A stretch of 64,000 nucleotides of DNA, from NCBI RefSeq assembly GCF_003097355.1, contig NZ_PYUI01000003.1:62001-126000 (forward strand), read 5' to 3'. This stretch comes from Arthrobacter sp. H-02-3. Its GTDB lineage: Bacteria > Actinomycetota > Actinomycetes > Actinomycetales > Micrococcaceae. The translations under genes and the position numbers were made by a program. This document shows positions 52,519-61,294 of this stretch, piece by piece (position 1 is the first letter of the stretch; every line of letters starts with the position of its first letter). The notes beneath the pieces were generated by a model that saw nothing but the letters and a program-made list of their open reading frames with translations, did not search any database and was not told where the DNA came from.

Positions 52519-53327
52519 CCCGCGTTTCCGGCGGCGCGCCGCTGGGCAGTGCCCCCCTGGGCAGTGCGCCGCTCACAGCACACGGCAGCGCACCCGCTCC
52601 GCTGCTGCGCAGGATCATGCTGCAGGGGCGGTACGAAACCATCACCATGCTCCGGAACGGCGAGCAGCTGATCCTCGCGATCGTCCTGCCGCTGCTGGCC
52701 ATGGTCGGCCTGACCGTGACGCCGCTGCTGGACGGGCTGGGTTCGAGCCGCATCAACGTTGCCGTCCCCGGCATCCTGGCCCTGTGCGCCATGTCCACCG
52801 CCTTCACGGGCCAGGGCATCGCCACCGGCTTCGACCGCCGCTACGGCGTGCTGCGCTTTCTTTCCACCACTCCCCTGGGCCGCGCCGGACTGATCGCCGG
52901 CAAGATCCTGGCCGTCCTGGCCGTCCTGTTCCTGCAGGTGCTCATCGTCTCGGCCGTGGCCCTGGTGTTGGGCTGGCAGCCCAACCCCGCGGGCTGGCTG
53001 CCCGGCATGCTCATCCTGGTCCTCGGGGCCGCATGCTTCACCGCGCTGGGGCTGCTGGTCGCCGGGACGGTCCGGCCGGAGGCGACCCTGGCCATCACCA
53101 ACCTGCTCTGGATTCTGCTCGGGGCCCTGGGCGGGATCGTGATCCCGTCCGAACGGCTCCCTGCGCTCTCGCAGGCTGTGGTGCACTTCCTCCCCTCCGG
53201 CTCGCTGGGCCAGGCGCTGAGGGATGCTTTCCTGTACGGCAGCGTCAACGTTGCTGCCGTCTTTGTCCTGCTGCTCTGGACGGCGATCGCCGGCGGCGCG
53301 GCAATCCGTTGGTTCAAGTGGAATTGA
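52515..53327 (+). CDS. ABC-2 type exporter permease
   Basis: Membrane permease of 270 residues with about six hydrophobic segments and the ABC-2 layout. The N-terminus starts with a repeated PLGSA motif. Paired with the ATPase upstream (ATGA overlap). The substrate is unknown; the position next to ctaA resembles Rv1456c-Rv1458c of mycobacteria, where the transporter is linked by context to respiratory genes (memory). Confidence 0.82.
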   Translation: MTRVSGGAPLGSAPLGSAPLTAHGSAPAPLLRRIMLQGRYETITMLRNGEQLILAIVLPLLAMVGLTVTPLLDGLGSSRINVAVPGILALCAMSTAFTGQGIATGFDRRYGVLRFLSTTPLGRAGLIAGKILAVLAVLFLQVLIVSAVALVLGWQPNPAGWLPGMLILVLGAACFTALGLLVAGTVRPEATLAITNLLWILLGALGGIVIPSERLPALSQAVVHFLPSGSLGQALRDAFLYGSVNVAAVFVLLLWTAIAGGAAIRWFKWN

Positions 53328-53334
53328 GAAAACT

Positions 53335-54279
53335 GTGAGCACGGCGTCACGCACACCCCGGATCGTTTCCGGGTTCACCTCCCGGCTGCCCGTCACGGTC
53401 GACAACAGGATCAGGCGGCTGGCCGTGTTGTCCCTCATCGGCCAGATCGTCCTGGTGGTGACAGGCGGCGCCGTCCGGCTTACCGCCTCGGGCCTTGGCT
53501 GCCCCACCTGGCCGCGCTGTACGGAAGGATCCCTGGCCACCACGCCGGAAATGGGGTTCCACGGAATCATCGAATTCGGCAACCGGCTCCTGACGTTCGC
53601 GCTGGCCGCCGTCGCGGTGATGATGCTCGTGTACCTGTGGAACCTCCGCAAGGAACGCCGCGACCTCTTCCTGCTGGCCCTCGGCCTGCTCGCCAGCATC
53701 CCGGCCCAGGCCGTCATCGGCGGCATCACCGTCCTCACCCAGCTGAACCCGTGGGTCGTGGGCCTGCACTTCCTGGTATCCATGGCCCTCGTGGTTCTGG
53801 CAACCCTTCTGGTGAACCGCGCCTACGGCCGCACGGGCAAGGCCCGGACCGTGCAGCTTCCGGCCCTGCCGGGCGCCGCGCGCCCGGTGATGACCGCCGT
53901 CGCGTTCTTCTCCGCCGTGGCCGTTTGCCTGGGCGTGGTGGTGACCGGGGCCGGCCCGCATGCCGGCGACGCCAACGCCCCGCGCAATGACCTCGACTGG
54001 GACCTGTTCGCGCACATCCATGCCATGCCGGCGTACCTGGTGACCGCCGGAGCGCTGTTCGGAGTGTTCCTGGTGCTGCGCGGGCGTATCCCGGGGCCGT
54101 TCCGTTCCGCGGTGTTCATGCTCCTGGGCGTCACTGTGCTGCAGGCCATCATCGGCTTCACGCAGTACTACAACGGCATCCCGGCGCTGCTCGTGGGCGC
54201 ACACATGCTGGCGGCGGCCCTGCTGATGAGCGCGGCCACCAACGCCGCGGACCTCGCCCGCTACAGCCCGGTGAAATAG
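53335..54279 (+). CDS. ctaA: Heme A synthase (CtaA/COX15)
   Basis: Membrane monooxygenase that converts heme O to heme A for aa3 oxidase, 314 residues, about eight helices. Signatures: VTGGAVRLTASGLGCPTWPRC (with the Cys pair typical of one CtaA class), and His residues in GLHFLVSMAL, HIHAMPAYL and GAHMLAAA that ligate hemes. GTG start at 53335, seven bases after the permease stop; the frame upstream lies inside the permease gene. Works with ctaB (57 kb) and SURF1 (36 kb). Confidence 0.93.
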   Translation: MSTASRTPRIVSGFTSRLPVTVDNRIRRLAVLSLIGQIVLVVTGGAVRLTASGLGCPTWPRCTEGSLATTPEMGFHGIIEFGNRLLTFALAAVAVMMLVYLWNLRKERRDLFLLALGLLASIPAQAVIGGITVLTQLNPWVVGLHFLVSMALVVLATLLVNRAYGRTGKARTVQLPALPGAARPVMTAVAFFSAVAVCLGVVVTGAGPHAGDANAPRNDLDWDLFAHIHAMPAYLVTAGALFGVFLVLRGRIPGPFRSAVFMLLGVTVLQAIIGFTQYYNGIPALLVGAHMLAAALLMSAATNAADLARYSPVK

Positions 54280-54304
54280 GCGCACCAACACCTCCCCCAA
54301 CAAA

Positions 54305-54368
54305 CAACGCGGGGTGACTTACCGCTCGTTCCGCACCTGGCGGATGGGCCGTAGGTGACCCCGCGTTG
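54305..54368. terminator. Imperfect hairpin after ctaA
   Basis: 18-base arms (54305-54322, 54351-54368) with two mismatches, one of which can be a G-U pair, and a 28-base loop that can itself fold. Located between ctaA and a same-strand membrane protein gene. Confidence 0.5.
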
Positions 54369-54501
54369 CTTGTGTTTGTGGGCTCCGGTCTGGCCTCGGC
54401 GGGTTCCCCGGGAGCACTATGAGATGGCATGGATTTGGATCGTTGCGGTCGTGGGCATGTGGTCGTTCACTCCTGTGACGCTTACCGGAAGGCCTTCTCA
54501 C

Positions 54502-55026
54502 ATGGATCCCATCGAACCGCCCGTGACCCTGTCACCCGCGGCCCGCCAACGCGCGGCGAGCCTTAAAGAGCGGGTCTACATCATCTTTACGAGCCTCGCC
54601 GTGGTGCTGGCGCTTCGGAGCCACGCGGACGAGACGTCGCCCGCGGCCGCCGCCGCCACCCTCAGCATCGTGGTCATCGGTTCCCTGCTCGGGATTTTCG
54701 TCGCCGATCTCCTGAGCCACCTGACGGTCCATTCGACGCTCCCCACCGGTGAAGAACTGCACCATATGATCGCAGTCAGCGCCGGCGGTCTCGGCGTTCT
54801 GGTGACTCCGCTGCTCCTGCTCGCAGCGGCCGGCCTCGGGCTGTGGTCGACGGCCGTGGCTCTCGGCTGGGCGGTCGTTGTTCTCGTTGCCTCACTCATG
54901 GTCGTCGGGTACCTCGCGATCCGGCGCCTCGATATCCCGCTCCATCACAAGGCCGCCATCATGTTCGCCGAAGTCGTCTTAAGCCTTCTGGTGATCGGGC
55001 TCGAACTCATCGCCCACAACCTCTGA
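54502..55026 (+). CDS. Hypothetical four-helix membrane protein
   Basis: A 174-residue protein I do not recognise. Four or five hydrophobic segments (about 26-44, 52-75, 93-112, 115-138, 150-170) with a short His-bearing loop GEELHHMIAV and a HHKAAIM pair near the last helix. I start at ATG 54502; an earlier in-frame ATG (54424) would add a hydrophobic stretch. It is followed by a 185-base gap with no gene. Confidence 0.6.
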   Translation: MDPIEPPVTLSPAARQRAASLKERVYIIFTSLAVVLALRSHADETSPAAAAATLSIVVIGSLLGIFVADLLSHLTVHSTLPTGEELHHMIAVSAGGLGVLVTPLLLLAAAGLGLWSTAVALGWAVVVLVASLMVVGYLAIRRLDIPLHHKAAIMFAEVVLSLLVIGLELIAHNL

Positions 55027-55211
55027 ATCCCGGGCTGTTGCGGGCGAACGCACCACCAGACGGACCGTGGTCAGGTTTCGTCCAGCCGCGTCCGGGATAA
55101 TAGCTAACGGCGCGGTGGCGCCGGAATCACATTCATCAGAAGAGTAACGGCACGGTTTTGCCTTGATTCAGCTGAAATAGAAACCGGCCGGAAAGAGGCT
55201 CCGGAGGTTAT

Positions 55212-56426
55212 ATGGCGTTACTAGTCGGCGAAAGGGCCGCCACGGCCGCCCTGCAATCTACAGACCAACACGCTACAACCAAACAAACCGCAAGCAAGCA
55301 ATTCACAGTGCGTCCGCGGCTTGACGGCCTGGACGTCCTTCGCGGCGCTGCCGTTGGCGCAGTCCTGCTCGGACATTCCTGGCCTGGAATATTTCAAGGC
55401 GCCGGCATCATCGGCGTCATTGCGTTCTTCGTGCTGAGCGGATACCTGATCACGAACGTGCTGCTCAGGGACGTGGAACGGCATCGAAAGATTCGCTACG
55501 GCCGTTTCTATGCGCACAGGGCCTTCCGGCTCGTGCCGGCCCTGATCTCCCTCCTGGGCGTGTACGCCGTCGTCGAGCTGGCCACCGACGTCCTCGGGGA
55601 CCGGTCCAAGGGCATCGTCGGGTACACCGTCCTCGCCGGCCTCGGCTACCTCAAAGACCTGCCGCTGCCCTTCGACGTCAGCATGGCCATCGGACCGCTG
55701 TGGACGCTGGCGGTGGAGGAACAGTTCTATCTGATCTGGCCCGCGCTGCTGGTTCTCGCCCTGCGGCGCAACCGGCAGGGCCGGCTGATCGTCTGGTCGG
55801 CCGCCGTCGCCCTGTCCCTGATGACGGCAAGCGTGCTGGCGATGGAGATCATGGCTCCGCAACTTCATTCACTGGTCTACGCGTTGCCCACGACGTGGGG
55901 GCTGGGCCTGATCCTAGGGTCGGCCCTGCGCCTCTACCGGGTCCGCGTCTTCGGCTGGTTCGCGGGCCGCCGGCTCAGGCTGGCCGCCCTGCTCGGCTCC
56001 TCGGCACTCCTGGTCGCGCTGGCGTTCTTCCCCAAAGCCAACGAAACACCGGCCTTCTTCTTCATCGGAGGCCCGCTCGCCATGGCTGCCGCGGCCGTCC
56101 TGGTGGCCCTCGCCGCCTCCCGCACCCGTGCGATGCCGACGTGGACGCGCCCGCTGCAGCTGCTGGGCACCGTGTCCTACGCCGCCTATCTCTGGAACTA
56201 CCTCGTCATTCTCTGGCTCAACGGCGGGTCGACGGCGGATCTGCCGCCGCTCGTCGCGGTGTCGGCCATCGTGGTGACCCTGGTCATCGCGGTCATCAGC
56301 TGGCACACGGTCGAGAGGCTCGGACGGATCGCGCGCCATCGCTTCGACCAGCGGTACCCGGACCAGCGGCCGGCGGCCGGCGTCGTTCCCCCGCCCGGCC
56401 CGCGCCAGGAAGTAAGCGCCGACTAG
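55212..56426 (+). CDS. Acyltransferase 3 family membrane protein
   Basis: Polytopic O-acyltransferase (404 residues, about 10 helices) that modifies exported sugars or lipids. Family features: RPRLDGLDVLRGAAV start, LGHSWPG with the conserved His, FVLSGYLIT, YGRFYAHRAFRLVPAL, and LAVEEQFYLIWP. The ATG has CGGAGG seven bases ahead. The first 35 residues are Thr/Gln-rich. Substrate unknown. It converges with ctaB across a perfect palindrome. Confidence 0.9.
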   Translation: MALLVGERAATAALQSTDQHATTKQTASKQFTVRPRLDGLDVLRGAAVGAVLLGHSWPGIFQGAGIIGVIAFFVLSGYLITNVLLRDVERHRKIRYGRFYAHRAFRLVPALISLLGVYAVVELATDVLGDRSKGIVGYTVLAGLGYLKDLPLPFDVSMAIGPLWTLAVEEQFYLIWPALLVLALRRNRQGRLIVWSAAVALSLMTASVLAMEIMAPQLHSLVYALPTTWGLGLILGSALRLYRVRVFGWFAGRRLRLAALLGSSALLVALAFFPKANETPAFFFIGGPLAMAAAAVLVALAASRTRAMPTWTRPLQLLGTVSYAAYLWNYLVILWLNGGSTADLPPLVAVSAIVVTLVIAVISWHTVERLGRIARHRFDQRYPDQRPAAGVVPPPGPRQEVSAD

Positions 56427-56452
56427 GAGCAGCGCCCTCATGGCACTGCCGC

Positions 56453-56501
56453 AAAACAGCAGATGCTCCCTCACCACTGGTGAGGGAGCATCTGCTGTTT
56501 T
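56453..56501. terminator. Perfect 24-bp bidirectional terminator palindrome
   Basis: Arms 56453-56476 and 56478-56501 are exactly complementary around one base, with AAAA/TTTT ends. This provides a U-tract for both strands and serves the acyltransferase gene and ctaB. Confidence 0.9.
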
Positions 56502-56516
56502 AAGAACAGCTGGGAC

Positions 56517-57479
56517 TCAGCCGCCCATGACCGCCGAGCCGATGAACGGGTCCACCGCCAGGGCAATGAAGAGCAGTGTCAGGTAGCTGATGGAGCCGTG
56601 GAAGACCTTCATGGCGCCCTTGTTGGAGACGTCGCCGGACTGGGCGCGGTTGTACAGGGCGTGCGACTCGTACAGGAACCAGGCGCCGGCCGCGACGGCG
56701 GTCACGGTGTACACCCAGCCAGCGCCGCCGGCCGGGATCAGCAGGAGCGAGCATGCCACCATGGCCCACGCGTAAAGCACCACCTGCACCGAGACCACCT
56801 TGGCGCCGGCGATGGCGCCCAGCATCGGCACGTTGGCGTTGCGGTAGTCCTCGCCGTACCGCATCGACAGCGGCCAGTAGTGCGGCGGGGTCCAGAGGAA
56901 GATCACCATGAACAGCACGACGGCGGGCCACTCCACCGTGTTGGTGACGGCGGCCCAGGCGATCAGGACCGGGAAGCAGCCCGCGGCGCCGCCCCAGACG
57001 ATGTTCTGGGCGGTGCGTCGCTTGAGGATCATGGTGTAGATGACCACGTAGAAGACGATGGCGCCGAGGCCCAGCCATGCGGCGAGCGGGTTGGCCCCGA
57101 ACCAGAGGATGGCGATCGCCGCGGCGCCCAGCAGCCAGGAGAAGATCAGTGCTTCGCGGGGGGTGACCTCGCCGGTGACCAGCGGCCGGTTCTCGGTGCG
57201 GTGCATGAGCTTGTCGATGTCGCGGTCGATGTAGCAGTTGAAGGCACCGGCAGAGCCTGCCGCGAAAGCGCCGCCCACGAGCGTGGCCAGAATCAGGCCG
57301 ATCGAGGGGAATCCGCGCTCGGCGTAGATCATGGTGGGCAAGGTGCTGACGAGCAGGAGCTCGATGACTCGGGGCTTCGTGAGCGCCAGGTAGGCCTTGG
57401 CTTTGCGGCCGAAGCCCATTCTTGCCGAGGCCGGGGAGGCGTTCAGCGGCGTATTTGTTGTGCTCACGGTGGCAGTCAC
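56517..57479 (-). CDS. ctaB: Protoheme IX farnesyltransferase (heme O synthase)
   Basis: Integral membrane prenyltransferase that farnesylates heme B to heme O, about 320 residues and nine helices. Aspartate-rich motif [20 protein letters not shown] (key D-x3-D, H-R-T) and second motif [13 protein letters not shown] are present. Starts GTG 57479 or GTG 57467 are both in frame; the former gives the N-terminus [10 protein letters not shown]. The longer frame to 57611 is not conserved. Divergent from the tkt operon, as ctaB is in mycobacteria. Confidence 0.92.
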   Translation of the reverse strand: MTATVSTTNTPLNASPASARMGFGRKAKAYLALTKPRVIELLLVSTLPTMIYAERGFPSIGLILATLVGGAFAAGSAGAFNCYIDRDIDKLMHRTENRPLVTGEVTPREALIFSWLLGAAAIAILWFGANPLAAWLGLGAIVFYVVIYTMILKRRTAQNIVWGGAAGCFPVLIAWAAVTNTVEWPAVVLFMVIFLWTPPHYWPLSMRYGEDYRNANVPMLGAIAGAKVVSVQVVLYAWAMVACSLLLIPAGGAGWVYTVTAVAAGAWFLYESHALYNRAQSGDVSNKGAMKVFHGSISYLTLLFIALAVDPFIGSAVMGG

Positions 57480-57741
57480 TCTGTTCTGTCTGGGCAGTTC
57501 TGTCTGGCTGGCAGCCCCGGGTGGATGTCGCAACGCTTCTTGCTGCAGAACGGGCTCTGCGCGCAGCGCACGCCCGTGTCCTTGCCCCAGTCGAAGGCCA
57601 CCACCCATCATACCGTGACGCTGCGCGCACCCGGCCCGCCGCCGGGCCCCAATGATTCGGGCGCGTTAACGCCTGCTCACGGGCGCAATAGCGCGCGGTG
57701 ATTCATATAAGCGAAATCAGGTCCAATTGGTGAGATATACG

Positions 57742-57770
57742 CTGACCACCAAGTGGAATGGGACTAGGCT
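57742..57770 (+). promoter_or_regulatory. Candidate tkt promoter
   Basis: CTGACC (57742-57747), 17 bases, TAGGCT (57765-57770). Predicts a leader of about 205 bases to the tkt start. Confidence 0.45.
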
Positions 57771-57806
57771 GTTCTTAGATCAGCGCACACGGGCACGCAC
57801 CAACGC

Positions 57807-57836
57807 AATTGCCGAGTAATTGCCCGGCAATTGCCG
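57807..57836. repeat. AATTGCC repeats with an 11-bp period
   Basis: AATTGCC occurs at 57807, 57818 and 57829, exactly 11 bases apart, and the third copy forms a 12-bp palindrome CGGCAATTGCCG (57825-57836). The repeats lie downstream of the candidate promoter, in the leader, a position that suggests a regulator-binding array. Confidence 0.7.
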
Positions 57837-57983
57837 AAACCTGCGGCTCTGGATCTGCGTCTGAATGATAGATCAACGTTTCGATGGTGAACGGCTGGTA
57901 CGTACTGCAGCGGGCACCGAACTGTGCCCGGGGTGGGACCAAGCGTACCGCCGGCCGTCAGCACAGAGAGGGGCCCGGTTTTC

Positions 57984-60110
57984 GTGCCACATTTGGAAGA
58001 GCAAGAACTGTCATGGACTACCTTGGACCAGCGCGCCGTGGACACTGTCCGGGTGCTGGCCGCGGACGCGGTGGAGAAGGTGGGCAACGGCCACCCCGGT
58101 ACCGCGATGAGCCTGGCCCCGGCCGCGTACCTGCTCTTCCAGAAGCTGATGCGCCACGACCCGAAGAACCCGGACTGGCTGGGCCGTGACCGGTTCATCC
58201 TGTCCCCGGGCCACACTTCCCTGACCCTGTACATCCAGCTGTTCCTTTCCGGCTACGGGCTGGAACTGAAGGACCTGGAAGCCCTGCGCACCTGGGGCTC
58301 CCTGACCCCGGGGCACCCGGAGTACAAGCACACCGCCGGTGTGGAGATCACCACCGGCCCGCTGGGCCAGGGGCTGGCCTCGGCGGTCGGCTTCGCGTAC
58401 TCCCAGCGCCGGATGCGCGGCCTGTTCGACGCCGATGCCCCCGCCGGCGAGTCCCCGTTCGACCACACCATCTGGGTCATCGCCTCCGACGGCGACCTCC
58501 AGGAAGGCGTCACGTCCGAGGCGTCCTCGCTCGCCGGGCACCAGGAACTGGGCAACCTCGTGGTGATCTACGACGAGAACCACATCTCGATCGAGGACGA
58601 CACCGACATCGCCTTCACCGAAGACGTGCTGGCCCGCTACGAGGCCTACGGCTGGCACACCCAGCGGGTCGATTGGACGCGTACCGGCGAATACGTCGAA
58701 GACGTCGCCGAACTCCATGCCGCGCTGCTGGCCGCAAAGGCCGAGACCGGCAAGCCCTCGATCATTTCGCTGCGCACCATCATCGGCTACCCGGCGCCGA
58801 AGAAGCAGAACACCGGCAAGATCCACGGCTCGGCCCTGGGCGCCGAGGAAGTCGCGGCCCTGAAGAAGGTCCTGGGCTTCGATCCGGAGCGCGCGTTCCA
58901 GGTCGACGATGACGTCCTGGCCCACACCCGCGAGGCGCAGGCCCGCGGCGCCGAGGCCCGCACCGCCTGGCAGAGCAGCTTCGAGGCCTGGCAGTCCGCC
59001 AACCCGGAGAACGCCGCACTGCTCGAGCGCATCGAAGCCAAGAAACTGCCCGTCGAGCTCGACGCCGCACTGCCGGTCTTCGAAGCCGGCAAGGACGTTT
59101 CCACCCGCGCCGCGTCCGGCAAGGTTCTGAACGCGATCGGCCCGGTCATGCCCGAACTCTGGGGCGGCTCCGCCGACCTCGCCGAATCGAACAACACCAC
59201 GATTGAAGGCTCGCCCTCGTTCATCCCGGCTTCACGCTCCACCGGGGCCTGGAAGGGCAACCCGTACGGCCGGGTGCTGCACTTCGGCATCCGCGAGCAC
59301 GCCGCCGCGTCGATCGTGAACGGGATCAGCCTGCACGGCCGGACCCGGGCGTTCTCGGGCACGTTCCTGATCTTCAGCGACTACCAGCGCCCCGCCATCC
59401 GCCTCGGCGCCCTCATGGGCGTGCCGTCCCTGTACGTCTGGACGCACGACTCCATCGGCCTGGGCGAGGACGGCCCCACCCACCAGCCCGTGGAACAGCT
59501 GGCCTCCCTCCGGGCGATCCCGGGACTGGACGTCGTCCGCCCCGGCGACGCGAACGAGGTCGCTGCGGCGTGGAAGGTCATGCTGGAGAACCACGAGAAC
59601 CCGGCCGGCATCGTCCTGACCCGGCAGAACATCCCCACATACGCCCGCGGTGAAGGCGACGCCAGCGGCGACACCTTCGGTTCCACCGCCGGCGTGGCCA
59701 GGGGCGGATACGTCCTCGCCGAAGCCTCCAAGGACGGCGCCACGGTCCCGGCCGAGGTCATCCTGATCGGCACCGGCTCCGAAGTCCAGCTCGCCGTGGC
59801 CGCCCGTGAGGCCCTGCAGGCCGAGGGCATCGCCACCCGCGTCGTCTCCATGCCCTGCGTGGAATGGTTCAACAAGCAGGACGCCGCCTACCGCGAAGCC
59901 GTCCTGCCGGCCGCCGTCAAGGCGCGCGTCTCCGTCGAAGCAGGACTTGCCCTGGGCTGGAAGGAATTCGTCGGCGACGCCGGCCGCTCCATCAGCCTTG
60001 AGCACTTCGGTGCCTCCGCGGACTACAGGCGCCTCTTCCAGGAATTCGGCATTACCGCCGAGGCCGTCACCGCTGCCGCGAAGGACTCGCTCGCCAGCGT
60101 CACCAACTGA
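57984..60110 (+). CDS. tkt: Transketolase
   Basis: Thiamine-diphosphate enzyme of the pentose phosphate pathway, 708 residues. ThDP domain: [14 protein letters not shown] motif in [21 protein letters not shown], then ENHISIEDD. Pyrimidine domain: [16 protein letters not shown] and [19 protein letters not shown] 57984 is chosen, giving [11 protein letters not shown]; the open frame from 57924 is leader. GAGAGGGG lies about 13 bases upstream. First gene of tkt-tal-pgi-zwf, as in mycobacteria. Confidence 0.94.
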   Translation: MPHLEEQELSWTTLDQRAVDTVRVLAADAVEKVGNGHPGTAMSLAPAAYLLFQKLMRHDPKNPDWLGRDRFILSPGHTSLTLYIQLFLSGYGLELKDLEALRTWGSLTPGHPEYKHTAGVEITTGPLGQGLASAVGFAYSQRRMRGLFDADAPAGESPFDHTIWVIASDGDLQEGVTSEASSLAGHQELGNLVVIYDENHISIEDDTDIAFTEDVLARYEAYGWHTQRVDWTRTGEYVEDVAELHAALLAAKAETGKPSIISLRTIIGYPAPKKQNTGKIHGSALGAEEVAALKKVLGFDPERAFQVDDDVLAHTREAQARGAEARTAWQSSFEAWQSANPENAALLERIEAKKLPVELDAALPVFEAGKDVSTRAASGKVLNAIGPVMPELWGGSADLAESNNTTIEGSPSFIPASRSTGAWKGNPYGRVLHFGIREHAAASIVNGISLHGRTRAFSGTFLIFSDYQRPAIRLGALMGVPSLYVWTHDSIGLGEDGPTHQPVEQLASLRAIPGLDVVRPGDANEVAAAWKVMLENHENPAGIVLTRQNIPTYARGEGDASGDTFGSTAGVARGGYVLAEASKDGATVPAEVILIGTGSEVQLAVAAREALQAEGIATRVVSMPCVEWFNKQDAAYREAVLPAAVKARVSVEAGLALGWKEFVGDAGRSISLEHFGASADYRRLFQEFGITAEAVTAAAKDSLASVTN

Positions 60111-60120
60111 CCCACCCCCT

Positions 60121-60150
60121 GGTTCCGGGGGACGCTGTGCCCCCGGAACC
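60121..60150 (+). promoter_or_regulatory. Intercistronic hairpin between tkt and tal
   Basis: Perfect 11-bp arms (60121-60131 and 60140-60150), 8-base loop, ten bases before the AGGAG of tal. It may act as a partial terminator or an mRNA processing/stability element. Confidence 0.55.
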
Positions 60151-60172
60151 CATCATTTCCAGGAGTTATGAC

Positions 60173-61288
60173 ATGACTACCCCCACCCAGCAGCTCTCCG
60201 ACGCCGGCGTCTCGATCTGGCTCGACGACCTCTCCCGCGGCCGCCTGCAGACCGGTACCCTGCGCAAGCTCATCGAAGAGAAGAACGTCGTTGGCGTCAC
60301 GACCAACCCGTCCATCTTCCATGCCGCCATCACCTCCGGCACGGACTACGACGCCGTCATCGCTGCCCAGGCCGCGGCCGGCTCCACCGTTGAAGAGACC
60401 GTCTTCGAAATCACCACCACCGACGTCGCCGACGCCTGCGACCTCTTCGCTCCCGTCGCCGCCGCGACCAAGGGCGTCGACGGCCGCGTGTCCATCGAGG
60501 TGGACCCCCGCCTTGCCTGGGACACCGCCGGCACCATCGCCGAAGCGAAGCACCTGTACAAGAAGGTCAACAAGGACAACGTCCTGATCAAGATCCCGGC
60601 AACCCTCGAGGGCCTCGAAGCCATCACGGCCACCCTGGCCGAGGGCATCAGCGTCAACGTAACCCTGATCTTCTCGCTGGAACGCTACCGCGCCGTCATC
60701 AATGCCTTCCAGTCCGGCCTGGAGCAGGCCAAGGGCAACGGCCATGACCTCTCCACGATCCACTCCGTCGCGTCCTTCTTCGTCTCCCGCGTCGACGCCG
60801 AAATCGACAAGCGCCTCGATGCCATCGGCACCGACGAAGCCAAGGCACTCAAGGGCAAGGCCGGGCTGGCCAACGCCCGCCTGGCGTACCAGGTCTACGA
60901 GGAGCTCTTCTCCACCGAACGCTGGGCCCTCCTCGCCGAGGCCGGCGCCCTGCCGCAGCGCCCGCTGTGGGCCTCCACCGGTGTGAAGGACCCGGCCTAC
61001 CCGGACACCCTGTACGTCACCGAACTCGTCGCACCGGGCGTGGTCAACACCATGCCGGAGAAGACGCTGGACGCCACGTTCGACCACGGCGTGGTGACGG
61101 GCGACACCGTCACCCGCGGCTACGACGACGCCAACGCGACGCTGAACTCCCTCGACAACCTGGGGATCTCCTACAACGACGTCGTGGCACTGCTTGAGTC
61201 CGAAGGCCTGGACAAGTTCGTGGCCAGCTGGAAGGAACTCCTGGGCGACGTCGAAGGCGCCCTGGCCTCTGCACGGAAGGCTTCCTAA
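60173..61288 (+). CDS. tal: Transaldolase
   Basis: Class I aldolase of the non-oxidative pentose phosphate pathway, 371 residues, TIM barrel. Seen: [18 protein letters not shown], Schiff-base Lys in [23 protein letters not shown], and [16 protein letters not shown]. The length is typical of the actinobacterial/cyanobacterial type. ATG 60173 has AGGAG seven bases ahead. Six bases before pgi. Confidence 0.95.
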   Translation: MTTPTQQLSDAGVSIWLDDLSRGRLQTGTLRKLIEEKNVVGVTTNPSIFHAAITSGTDYDAVIAAQAAAGSTVEETVFEITTTDVADACDLFAPVAAATKGVDGRVSIEVDPRLAWDTAGTIAEAKHLYKKVNKDNVLIKIPATLEGLEAITATLAEGISVNVTLIFSLERYRAVINAFQSGLEQAKGNGHDLSTIHSVASFFVSRVDAEIDKRLDAIGTDEAKALKGKAGLANARLAYQVYEELFSTERWALLAEAGALPQRPLWASTGVKDPAYPDTLYVTELVAPGVVNTMPEKTLDATFDHGVVTGDTVTRGYDDANATLNSLDNLGISYNDVVALLESEGLDKFVASWKELLGDVEGALASARKAS

Positions 61289-61294
61289 CCCACC

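Larger units (their letters stand above)
57480..57983. other. Intergenic control region of ctaB and the tkt operon
   Basis: About 500 bases with no gene. The stretch 57690-57880 is clearly poorer in GC than its surroundings. It holds the tkt promoter (57742-57770), three phased AATTGCC repeats (57807-57835) and a 12-bp palindrome (57825-57836). No credible RNA gene or riboswitch was recognised. Confidence 0.6.

Noticed and set aside
55027..55211. Possible small RNA or riboswitch before the acyltransferase gene
   Set aside because: No consistent stem structure or known motif could be traced by eye.
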